From: Candidatus Hydrogenedentota bacterium
GTDB taxonomy: Bacteria > Hydrogenedentota > Hydrogenedentia > Hydrogenedentales > SLHB01
Length of the DNA: 8,246 nucleotides
Reading direction: 5' to 3'
Assembly (NCBI GenBank): GCA_003557825.1
Contig: PWNM01000516.1
Coordinates: 1 to 8,246, forward strand
Shown here: positions 1 through 6,250 of the stretch, piece by piece
Layout of the letters: each line of letters begins with the position of its first letter
How positions within the stretch are numbered: position 1 is the stretch's first letter
Program-made: the position numbers and the translations under genes
The notes under the pieces: model-generated
What the model was told of the DNA's origin: nothing
The model's input: only the letters and a program-made list of their open reading frames with translations
Databases searched by the model: none

Positions 1-63
1 AAGGGCGCGGTCGATCTCGACTTTGCGTTTCTCGACAAAGGCGTGTATGTCCAAATGGGGCAT
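1..63 (-). CDS. Probable polyprenyl (farnesyl/geranyl-type) diphosphate synthase, first 21 codons only
   Basis: From the ATG at 63 the minus strand encodes MPHLDIHAFVEKRKVEIDRA and continues in frame off the left edge. The pattern D-(I/L)-x-x-(F/Y)-(V/L)-x-(E/K)-(K/R)-(K/R)-x-x-(V/I)-(D/E)-x-A-L is typical of the first helix of IspA-type prenyl diphosphate synthases, which make C10-C20 isoprenoid diphosphates in the cytoplasm. GGGA lies seven bases before the ATG. A TTG at 54 is a less likely start. The catalytic Asp-rich motifs lie outside the window, so the call rests on 21 residues and could be wrong. If right, it places isoprenoid supply next to a possible prenyltransferase-like protein. 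Confidence 0.5.
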   Translation of the reverse strand, partial: MPHLDIHAFVEKRKVEIDRAL

Positions 64-119
64 GCAATTATCCCGACAGGGTTACGCCCGCACACGCGGC
101 AGTGCCAGGCTATTGTGTG

Positions 120-134
120 GCTTTATTATAAAGC
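120..134. repeat. Perfect AT-rich palindrome GCTTTAT-T-ATAAAGC
   Basis: Two 7-base arms are exact reverse complements around one central base. On the plus strand TATTTTT follows directly. The site could be a protein-binding palindrome over the possible -10 element, or a plus-strand hairpin with a T tract. No plus-strand gene that would need a terminator is visible, and chance is possible in AT-rich DNA. Confidence 0.4.
125..130 (-). promoter_or_regulatory. Possible -10 element before the prenyl synthase-like gene
   Basis: The minus strand reads a perfect TATAAT here, 61 bases before the ATG at 63, a normal distance for a leader. No good -35 hexamer is present 16-18 bases upstream (the 17-base spacing gives TAATCT), so the promoter call is weak. 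The element lies inside a perfect palindrome. Confidence 0.3.
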
Positions 135-158
135 TATTTTTGCAGAAAGATTATTACT

Positions 159-178
159 GCTGCCGCATAAACGGCAAC
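159..178 (-). terminator. Possible weak hairpin after the fusion gene
   Basis: The minus strand can form a seven-pair stem, GTTGCCG pairing with CGGCAGC (one G-U pair), around the loop TTTATG. It lies about 95 bases after the stop of the fusion gene. It is followed by AGTAATAATCTTT rather than a true run of T, so it would be a poor intrinsic terminator. Confidence 0.25.
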
Positions 179-273
179 CTAAACAACACATACCGGCGTT
201 ATCATTCCAACAGGCGTGAGCCGGACCGTGGAAAGCTTACCAATTCGTTCTCCGGGGTCGCAACACGAACGGG

Positions 274-1737
274 TCATCCGTATTGCTGTTGGCCCATACA
301 TTTTAACGTCTCGACGACCATGCGTAAAATACTTTTCCGTTTGGACCGTTCCACGGACCGGATCAAGCACCATAATAGGATGAACATAAGCCGCGTATAC
401 CCAAGGGACGCGAGGTTCGCGCCAGTCATCACTAAATATGCGCCAGTAAAAACAATGAAAGCTATCATCCGCCATGCATGTCGGTTGACGCGGTCCACGT
501 CTTTCCCCAAACGGTAGACCGTGTAGTTTGCGGAAATGGAGAGCACCTGGGCGGCGACCAGCATTGCGCCAAGCGTGGTTAGTGGAACGAACAACACATA
601 CGAGCAGGTCTTCAACACGTGAAGGAGTGGAAAAACAAGGATGCGGCGTGCCGGTTCAAGTCGGTTGAACACCCAAAACACGCCATATACCAGCAACAAC
701 ACCCATGTCCAAACCCCCAGATGGACGGTCAGATGAACAATAATCGCGAAGGGATCGCCCCATGCTGGAGGATGGGCAAAGCAGATGCCGATTAGCGCAA
801 ACCCCAACGCAAATAGCCAGGGTTTGATGCGGGGATGGCTTGGAAACATGCGCGAAGCGTTTGAAACAACCGGATCCGTCTCGTTTGCAATGGCGCGGTG
901 GTCGTTGTCGTAATAGCCGATTTCGTAAATGCAATAGAGTGAGACGAAAAGGCATCCGAGGGCCAGGGCATAATCCCAAGCAAAAGCATAGGCCAGAAGC
1001 AGGAGCGCGAAATCCTCAAACAGGATCTGATACGTGAAGTACCGGCTGTTGGGATATTTCCCTTGTACCGTATAGCGCATGGGCACATAAAGACCCTGAA
1101 ATGCCGGCGATGCGTCGCTTTTCCATTGGATCAAATGGGAATGGGGGATCGCATCGATTAGTTCCTGGTCGTCCTCGGAATCCGTGATGAACAGGGCCCC
1201 ACCCCATTCCTCCTGTGGTACATAGGTCTCGAGGGTCCGACGTTTACCAGCGGTGCGCAAGTTCAGACGAGGGGTTTCAGTGCGCGAGGCGATCAGCGTC
1301 GCGCTGCCCAATCCCATGCCCTCGAGCAGGGGCGCAATGATAGGGTGGAATCCATAGCTTACCACCACAACCGGGCGATCAGTGGGTATATTATCGAGCA
1401 AGACCTTGTTTGCCAAGCCAACGGCTTCCGCATGGGCATGTTTGCGCCAGCGAACCCGCCCCCAAGGCATGAGTCGTGAACACACCAGTACGCGTGCGAA
1501 ATCGCGTTGGTCATCGTAGCGGCAACGGCCCAGCCAGGTCAGAATTTGTACAACCCAATCGCTGCAGACGACCAGTACAAAGGCCAACAAGCGGGGGCGC
1601 AAGGAATCCAGGAATCGTTCGGTGGAATTGCCAAGGAACAGGGTGTGGTCGAAATCAAGGATGATAGGGCTGTATCGGCCCGGTCGCAATGCATGAATAA
1701 CGGTCTGTTGATCGGTGAAGTCAGCCATGAGTCCCAC
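274..1737 (-). CDS. Fusion of HAD-type phosphatase with a polytopic, possibly UbiA-like, membrane domain
   Basis: This 487-residue protein has two parts. The N-terminal part (about 20-205) carries HAD motifs: motif I DFDHTL (28-33, nucleophile D28 and acid D30), motif II VVVVS (S127), a candidate motif III Lys in the basic stretch RTAGKRR (K165), and motif IV ITDSEDD (184-190). A hydrophobic patch at 49-70 lies in the cap region. The C-terminal part (about 235-460) has roughly seven hydrophobic segments. After the second comes YEIGYYDNDH (271-280) with ETDP (286-289), and about 130 residues later GKDVDRVN (411-418). The spacing of these acidic motifs resembles the two Asp-rich motifs of UbiA-type prenyltransferases. 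HAD-UbiA fusions are known in bacteria, where they are thought to act on lipid-linked substrates; the substrate cannot be told here. Start GTG at 1737 (GGAA five bases upstream) or ATG at 1728. It lies 68 bases after flhG, so it may be cotranscribed with the flagellar genes. The HAD call is firm; the UbiA call is tentative. Confidence 0.8.
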   Translation of the reverse strand: MGLMADFTDQQTVIHALRPGRYSPIILDFDHTLFLGNSTERFLDSLRPRLLAFVLVVCSDWVVQILTWLGRCRYDDQRDFARVLVCSRLMPWGRVRWRKHAHAEAVGLANKVLLDNIPTDRPVVVVSYGFHPIIAPLLEGMGLGSATLIASRTETPRLNLRTAGKRRTLETYVPQEEWGGALFITDSEDDQELIDAIPHSHLIQWKSDASPAFQGLYVPMRYTVQGKYPNSRYFTYQILFEDFALLLLAYAFAWDYALALGCLFVSLYCIYEIGYYDNDHRAIANETDPVVSNASRMFPSHPRIKPWLFALGFALIGICFAHPPAWGDPFAIIVHLTVHLGVWTWVLLLVYGVFWVFNRLEPARRILVFPLLHVLKTCSYVLFVPLTTLGAMLVAAQVLSISANYTVYRLGKDVDRVNRHAWRMIAFIVFTGAYLVMTGANLASLGYTRLMFILLWCLIRSVERSKRKSILRMVVETLKCMGQQQYG

Positions 1738-1805
1738 TTGATTCCGTATTCATGCGCTTCCGCCAGGCGCCTTTTCCCAGGTGATGCGCTGCGTCCCGGG
1801 CCGTA
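1738..1805 (-). other. Gap between flhG and the HAD-membrane fusion gene
   Basis: This is the largest spacing on the minus strand before the left intergenic region. I saw no stem followed by a run of T that would end the flagellar transcript, and no convincing promoter. The sequence holds short GC-rich self-complementary bits (CCCGGG, GGCGCC) only. Read-through from flhG into the next gene is therefore possible, but it is not shown. Confidence 0.5.
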
Positions 1806-2666
1806 TTACCCTGTGTGAGCGAGGCCCAGATTCTGAGCTACCCGTCGGAAAAAGCCCTGGATACCGCCCCGTCCGTCTACTTGCTGGTTCAATAGGCGTG
1901 CAGCGATGTCCTCGATGTTTCGTGTGGCAGAGGCATTGGGAAACTGGAGCGTGAACGGTCGGGACTGCATGACAGCCCGTGAGACATGAGGGTCGCGGGA
2001 CACATAACCTAGGTAATGGACCTCTCGACCTAAGTATTCCCTAATTGCCCGACTCAGTTTAGCGTTCACCGCTCGCGCTTGTTCTTCGCTGAGTACGCTG
2101 TTGATAAGCAGATAGAACTTCGCTCGGGAACCCATTTGGTGGATCGTCTTGATCGTCGCATATACATTGACGATGGACGAAGGCTCCGGGGTGGTCACGA
2201 ACAGGACTTCGTCCGCCGAAGCGCAGAAGGCCACGGCATTCTGTCCAATGCCGGCCATGGTATCGATGATGATAACGTCGGCCCGGCACTGCAAATCGCT
2301 GAGGCCATCTTGCACCCGCTGTCGCCCTACCGGCCCGATATCGGCCACATGAGCCATCCCCGAGCTGCCGGGTATAACGCGAAGCCCACCGGGACCATCG
2401 ATCAGGATATCATCCATGGATTTACGGCCTTCGATCACATGCTGCAAATCATATAGAGAGTTTAACCCCAACAGCACTTCGACATTGGCCAGGCCTAGAT
2501 CGGCGTCCAGCAGAATGGTACGCGCCCCCTGGGCCACCAACGCAATACCCAGATTAACGCTGACGCATGTCTTGCCCACGCCGCCTTTGCCGCTGGTCAC
2601 GGCCAAGATTCGTGCACGCGGTCCTTCTTCCACCGCGCGGCGTAGATTATCTGCTTGATCGACCAC
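1806..2666 (-). CDS. flhG: FlhG (FleN/YlxH), MinD-like ATPase controlling flagellar number
   Basis: This is a 286-residue ParA/MinD-family ATPase. Residues 3-9 are DQADNLR, matching the DQAxxLR helix that in FlhG binds the FlhF dimer and stimulates GTP hydrolysis. The deviant Walker A SGKGGVGKT is at 25-33 with the signature Lys at K27, followed by LLDADLGLANVEVLLG (52-67) and the switch-II region IIIDTMAGIG (132-141). The C-terminal GIQGFFRRVAQNLG (268-281) looks like the amphipathic membrane-targeting helix of MinD and FlhG. FlhG restrains flagellar number and recycles FlhF. The GTG at 2666 is chosen because it gives the conserved N-terminus and has GGAGGGG ten bases upstream, inside the end of flhF. 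The first 20 bases overlap flhF in another frame. The gene ends with TAA and is followed by 68 bases without a gene. Confidence 0.96.
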   Translation of the reverse strand: MVDQADNLRRAVEEGPRARILAVTSGKGGVGKTCVSVNLGIALVAQGARTILLDADLGLANVEVLLGLNSLYDLQHVIEGRKSMDDILIDGPGGLRVIPGSSGMAHVADIGPVGRQRVQDGLSDLQCRADVIIIDTMAGIGQNAVAFCASADEVLFVTTPEPSSIVNVYATIKTIHQMGSRAKFYLLINSVLSEEQARAVNAKLSRAIREYLGREVHYLGYVSRDPHVSRAVMQSRPFTLQFPNASATRNIEDIAARLLNQQVDGRGGIQGFFRRVAQNLGLAHTG

Positions 2667-4143
2667 GACTTAGTTTCCCCTCCAATACAAGATCGGCAAT
2701 CGCACGGGAATCGGCGACCCGTAGGTCGTCGGGCACGTTTTGACCCATGCAAAGATAACTGACCGGTAGCCCGGATTCAACCAACGTAGTAAACATTGCC
2801 CCAAATCGCCGAGTCTCGTCCACTTTTGTAAACACAATCGAGGTTGGCATGAGGCACTGGTAGTTTTCAAGCACATAGGCCATATCATCCGGTGAGGCTC
2901 CTGCTGGTAGCAAAAGCAACGTCTCTGTAGGGCGAGCCGCGCCCAGAATGACGCGTAGTTCCTGTAAATGCCGGACGTTGAACTGGCTTCCTCCGACGGT
3001 ATCGATCAAGACGAGCTCATATCGTTGAAATGCCCGTATGGCTTCGGCGGTTTCATTGGGATCGTTGGCTACCTTCATGGGGAGGCCTATGATGTCGGCG
3101 TAGACTTTGAGCTGTTCGGCCGCCCCGATGCGGTAGGTGTCGGTGGTCACCAACGCCACCTTTGCCCGGTGACGCAACGCGAAGATCGATGCCAGTTTGG
3201 CGAGGGTGGTTGTTTTACCCACACCCGTCGTTCCCACCAACGCCACAATCTGTCGCTGCCCCGGAGCAACATGTATGCCGCCGGTTTCCTCGAAACGATT
3301 GCAGAGTTCCTCCCGGACCTGATTCGTCCATCTCTCTCCATCATAACCGCCATGCGGTCCGCCGTTTCGTTGCGCCTTTCCAATGATCGTCGCGGCCAAT
3401 TTTTTATCCATGCCGCGGTCCAGAAAACTGCGGTAATAGGGCTGCAATTCAGTCGGTACTCCTGATACGGGGGACTCGGTCACCAGGATATTGAGCGTCT
3501 CGTGGATATCCCGAACCTCGTTTCGCAGTAAGTCGATGGAAGGTCGGCTTTCCGCGTCATCCGATCCGGCTATCTCGGCCGGTTTCCGGAAAGGAATCAC
3601 GGCCGAATCCTCATTGGCGGCTTTGGCAGGCCGAGTTTCCCCACCTCTTGAAGTTCGATGCGTTGTTGATGCGTTTGGCTGGGATGCGTTCCTTTGGCTA
3701 ACTGGTTCGGGTGCGTCATAGGTTTGTTTGGCGGCATGGATGCGACTGAGCATTTCTTGAAAATGGCTGACCGTGCTCTCAAATCGATCATCCGACCCCA
3801 CCTCCTCATTGTGTGTAGCCTCACCCGAAGACGTATTCAAATGCTGTCCTTCTTCGGGGGGAGCTGCATCTGATGAGGTGCTATTAAGCGTTGGCGAGTG
3901 TTCCTTTTTCGCAGCGCTGCTCCGGCTCATGGCAGAATAGCGTTTTTCCGCCACCGATTTTGGTCGTGGTTCCGGAGTAGCTACGGTTAGCTCCACTTTG
4001 GGCCGACCCATAAAGCCAAGCAAACCGCCCTCCTTGATCCGGGCGGTCCGAAGCACCACGGCGTCCTCACTGTACTCGCGTCGCAGCGTCTCGTACGCCT
4101 CGTCCAGGTTCTCGGCTCGAATGGTGTGAAATCGTTGGCTCAT
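2647..4143 (-). CDS. flhF: FlhF, SRP-family GTPase for flagellar placement
   Basis: This 498-residue protein has the three-part FlhF layout. A basic N-terminal B domain (about 1-60: RFHTIRAENLDEAYETLRRE, then LGFMGRPKVEL) is followed by a polar, low-complexity linker rich in Ser, Glu, Ala and Asn (about 60-200), a helical N domain (about 203-290) and the G domain (about 297-490). GTPase motifs are G1 GTTGVGKTTT (304-313), G2 DTYRIGA (335-341), G3 DTVGGS (381-386), G4 TKVD (439-442) and G5 GQNVPDD (467-473). FlhF dimerises with GTP and directs the first flagellar parts to the pole. G3 lacks the Arg found in the DTAGR of Ffh, FtsY and Bacillus FlhF. From memory, polar-flagellate gammaproteobacteria often have DTVGMSQ here, so this is probably a clade feature. 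The ATG lies one base after the flhA stop, with AGGTG about ten bases upstream inside flhA. The 3' end overlaps flhG by 20 bases. Confidence 0.97.
   Translation of the reverse strand: MSQRFHTIRAENLDEAYETLRREYSEDAVVLRTARIKEGGLLGFMGRPKVELTVATPEPRPKSVAEKRYSAMSRSSAAKKEHSPTLNSTSSDAAPPEEGQHLNTSSGEATHNEEVGSDDRFESTVSHFQEMLSRIHAAKQTYDAPEPVSQRNASQPNASTTHRTSRGGETRPAKAANEDSAVIPFRKPAEIAGSDDAESRPSIDLLRNEVRDIHETLNILVTESPVSGVPTELQPYYRSFLDRGMDKKLAATIIGKAQRNGGPHGGYDGERWTNQVREELCNRFEETGGIHVAPGQRQIVALVGTTGVGKTTTLAKLASIFALRHRAKVALVTTDTYRIGAAEQLKVYADIIGLPMKVANDPNETAEAIRAFQRYELVLIDTVGGSQFNVRHLQELRVILGAARPTETLLLLPAGASPDDMAYVLENYQCLMPTSIVFTKVDETRRFGAMFTTLVESGLPVSYLCMGQNVPDDLRVADSRAIADLVLEGKLSRGRSSR
2677..2683 (-). 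promoter_or_regulatory. Shine-Dalgarno of flhG, within flhF
   Basis: On the minus strand GGAGGGG lies ten bases before the GTG at 2666. It sits inside the last codons of flhF. It is the strongest ribosome-binding sequence I saw at the gene starts I examined, and together with the DQAxxLR N-terminus it fixes the GTG start. Confidence 0.7.
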
Positions 4144-4144
4144 G

Positions 4145-6226
4145 CTATGCGCTCACCTGCCCTTCGCTTTCAACCCGGATAGACGGGTCAACCTCGTTAT
4201 ACGACAGCACAATCACCTTGGCCATGTGCCGCTCCACGATGCGCTTGAAGTAGCGTCGTGCCAATGCGGATGTGAGTACGATGGGATCGTGACCGGCCAT
4301 TACGAGCGGCTGTACGGCAGTCGCCGTAGCTTCCGCAATGGCATCTGCGCGGGCCGGTTCCAGTGGCACGAAATCGCTGGTATCGGCCTGTCGCACCGCA
4401 TCAAGGATCTCCCGTTCGAGTTCGGGCGCCAAGGTGATGACGTGGAGGGTCCGCTCTTCATCCACGTATTCTGCGCAGATCTGCCGCGCCAGGGCATGCC
4501 GCACATATTCCGTTAGCAGTTCCGTATCCCGGGTTCGAGGACCGTAATCGGCCAGTACCTCGAGTATGACCTCGAGGTTTCGGATGGAAACCCGTTCGCG
4601 CAGGAGATTTTGGAGTATTTTTTGGATCTCCCCTAGCGTCAGGATGTTGGGAATGAGCTCTTCCACCACGCTCGGCGCCACTTCCTTGACCGTATCGACA
4701 AGGCTCTGGACATCTTGCCGTGTGAGGATCTCGGCGGCATAGTTCATGATGATCTCGGTCAAGTGCCTAGCCAGCACGGCCGAGGGCTCGACAATGGTAT
4801 ATCCCAAACGCTCGGCTCGGTCGCGATTGGCCTCCGAGACCCAGATCGCCTGCAACCCGAACGCCGGTTCCTGTGTGGGAATGCCTTCGATGGATTCATC
4901 CACGAGTCCCGGGTTCATGGCAAGATAATGATCCGGCATAAGCTCATAGCGGGCGATTTCGGACTCCCGCATTTTGATGCAGTATTCGTTCGGCCGCAGT
5001 CGGATATTATCGACAATGCGCACCACCGGCATGATGAACCCCATGCGCGATGCCATCTGTTGGCGAATGACCTGAATACGGGAGAGCAGATCGCCGCCTT
5101 GATTGGGATCGGCCAAGGCGATGATCCCGTAGCCCAGCTCGATCTTGAGCGGATCGACAGCCAGCAAATCTTCCGTTCGTTGCGGTTGCGCCCGCTCCTC
5201 GGCTTCCGCCGCTTCAGATTCCCGTGTTGCCTCTTCCTCAGCCTGGACCATGATGACACGGTGACTTTGGTACGCCAGAAAGGCCAATGCGATCCCAACA
5301 ATCATAAACGGCATGGTTGGCATGCCCGGCACAATCCCCAGGATAGCAAGCAGTATGGAACCCACCACCAAAGCTCGGGGATACCGGGTCATCTGCATAC
5401 CCAGGTCGGCTCCAAGGTTTTCTTCAGTAGCTGTGCGGGTCACAATAATACCCGCCGCTGTCGATATGACCAGTGCCGGAATCTGCGAGACCAATCCATC
5501 GCCTACTGTCAGGCGGGTATAGATCTGAGCTGCCTCGGCCAACGGACGTTGCTGCACCAGCATGCCGATGATAAGACCGCCAACAATGTTGACCAGTGTA
5601 ATGATGATCCCTGCAATCGCATCGCCGCGGACAAATTTCGTCGCACCATCCATTGCCCCATAGAAGTCTGCTTCGTCCTCGATCCGACGGCGACGCTCCC
5701 GAGCCTGGGCTTCGGTGATAAGCCCCGCATTTAGGTCGGCGTCTACGCCCATTTGCTTGCCGGGCATGGCATCCAGCGTGAAGCGGGCTGCCACTTCGGA
5801 TACCCGGGTCGCCCCTTTTGTGATAACCACAAACTGGATGATGACCAGAATGGCGAAAATGACCAGTCCCACAATATAGCTGCCAGCCGTCACAAAGGTG
5901 CCGAAGGCATCGATTACTTCACCTGCATCGGCATAGTTGAGAATCAAGCGGGTCGAGGCCACGTTCAAGCTCAGTCGAAAGAGTGTCAGCATGAGCAGTA
6001 GGGAAGGGAACACTGCAAAATCGACGGGATGATGGAGATAGATTGTTACTAATATCACAAGTACAGACAGTGAGATATTGAGCGTGATCAGCAGATCGAG
6101 GGTCCACTGGGGAATCGGAATAATCAGAACCACCAGAATGGCTACCACACAGAGGGCCAGTGCGATGTCCTGATTCCGCGTCAGCGCGCTGAAAGGTCGC
6201 CTGAGGCTATCGCCAATTACCGCCAC
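4145..6226 (-). CDS. flhA: FlhA, flagellar export gate protein (FHIPEP family)
   Basis: The protein has 693 residues, the usual FlhA length. The N-terminal half holds about eight membrane helices (first at about 19-37). The family signature RFTLDAMPGKQM lies at 148-159 in the cytoplasmic loop, followed by DADLNAGLI (162-170) and FVRGDAIAGI. D202 in the last corresponds, by motif, to the essential proton-pathway Asp of FlhA. An acidic linker (about 328-355) leads to the C-terminal domain from about residue 358, with DPLKIELGYGI, RLGYTIVEPSAVLARHL and GEIQKILQNLLRERVSIRN. FlhA forms a nonameric ring that docks export chaperones and couples export to proton flow. The start is GTG, with GGAG eleven bases upstream. 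The stop TAG is one base before the flhF ATG (TAGCATG), a tight coupling. The segment at 91-130 (NYADAGEVIDAFGTFVTAGS) is shorter and different from that in the enterobacterial protein, which may help to place the lineage. Confidence 0.98.
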   Translation of the reverse strand: MAVIGDSLRRPFSALTRNQDIALALCVVAILVVLIIPIPQWTLDLLITLNISLSVLVILVTIYLHHPVDFAVFPSLLLMLTLFRLSLNVASTRLILNYADAGEVIDAFGTFVTAGSYIVGLVIFAILVIIQFVVITKGATRVSEVAARFTLDAMPGKQMGVDADLNAGLITEAQARERRRRIEDEADFYGAMDGATKFVRGDAIAGIIITLVNIVGGLIIGMLVQQRPLAEAAQIYTRLTVGDGLVSQIPALVISTAAGIIVTRTATEENLGADLGMQMTRYPRALVVGSILLAILGIVPGMPTMPFMIVGIALAFLAYQSHRVIMVQAEEEATRESEAAEAEERAQPQRTEDLLAVDPLKIELGYGIIALADPNQGGDLLSRIQVIRQQMASRMGFIMPVVRIVDNIRLRPNEYCIKMRESEIARYELMPDHYLAMNPGLVDESIEGIPTQEPAFGLQAIWVSEANRDRAERLGYTIVEPSAVLARHLTEIIMNYAAEILTRQDVQSLVDTVKEVAPSVVEELIPNILTLGEIQKILQNLLRERVSIRNLEVILEVLADYGPRTRDTELLTEYVRHALARQICAEYVDEERTLHVITLAPELEREILDAVRQADTSDFVPLEPARADAIAEATATAVQPLVMAGHDPIVLTSALARRYFKRIVERHMAKVIVLSYNEVDPSIRVESEGQVSA

Positions 6227-6250
6227 TCGTTAATTGTCTCCGCTGGTTGG

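Larger units (their letters stand above)
64..273. other. Non-coding region between the fusion gene and the prenyl synthase-like gene
   Basis: This is 210 bases without a credible gene. It is visibly richer in A and T around 118-180 than the coding regions. It holds a possible weak hairpin (159-178), a perfect short palindrome (120-134) and a TATAAT on the minus strand (125-130). I see no tRNA or other recognised RNA. A plus-strand open frame from 23 crosses the region but runs antisense into the fusion gene and resembles nothing known. Confidence 0.6.

Noticed and set aside
120..141. Plus-strand intrinsic terminator (GCTTTA stem then TATTTTT)
   Set aside because: The stem is short and AT-rich, and no plus-strand gene is present upstream to need it; it is kept only as a palindrome.
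23..517. Plus-strand open frame of 164 codons across the left intergenic region
   Set aside because: Its translation is rich in Arg and Cys with no family pattern, about half of it is antisense to the fusion gene, and I noticed no ribosome-binding site supporting it.
2968..3465. Plus-strand open frame of 165 codons opposite flhF
   Set aside because: It lies opposite the conserved G domain of flhF, which explains the sequence fully, and its product resembles nothing known.
4715..5734. Plus-strand open frame of 339 codons opposite flhA
   Set aside because: It is antisense to strongly conserved flhA codons, its translation is rich in His, Gln, Asp and Arg with no recognisable domain, and it is best explained as a mirror of flhA codon bias.
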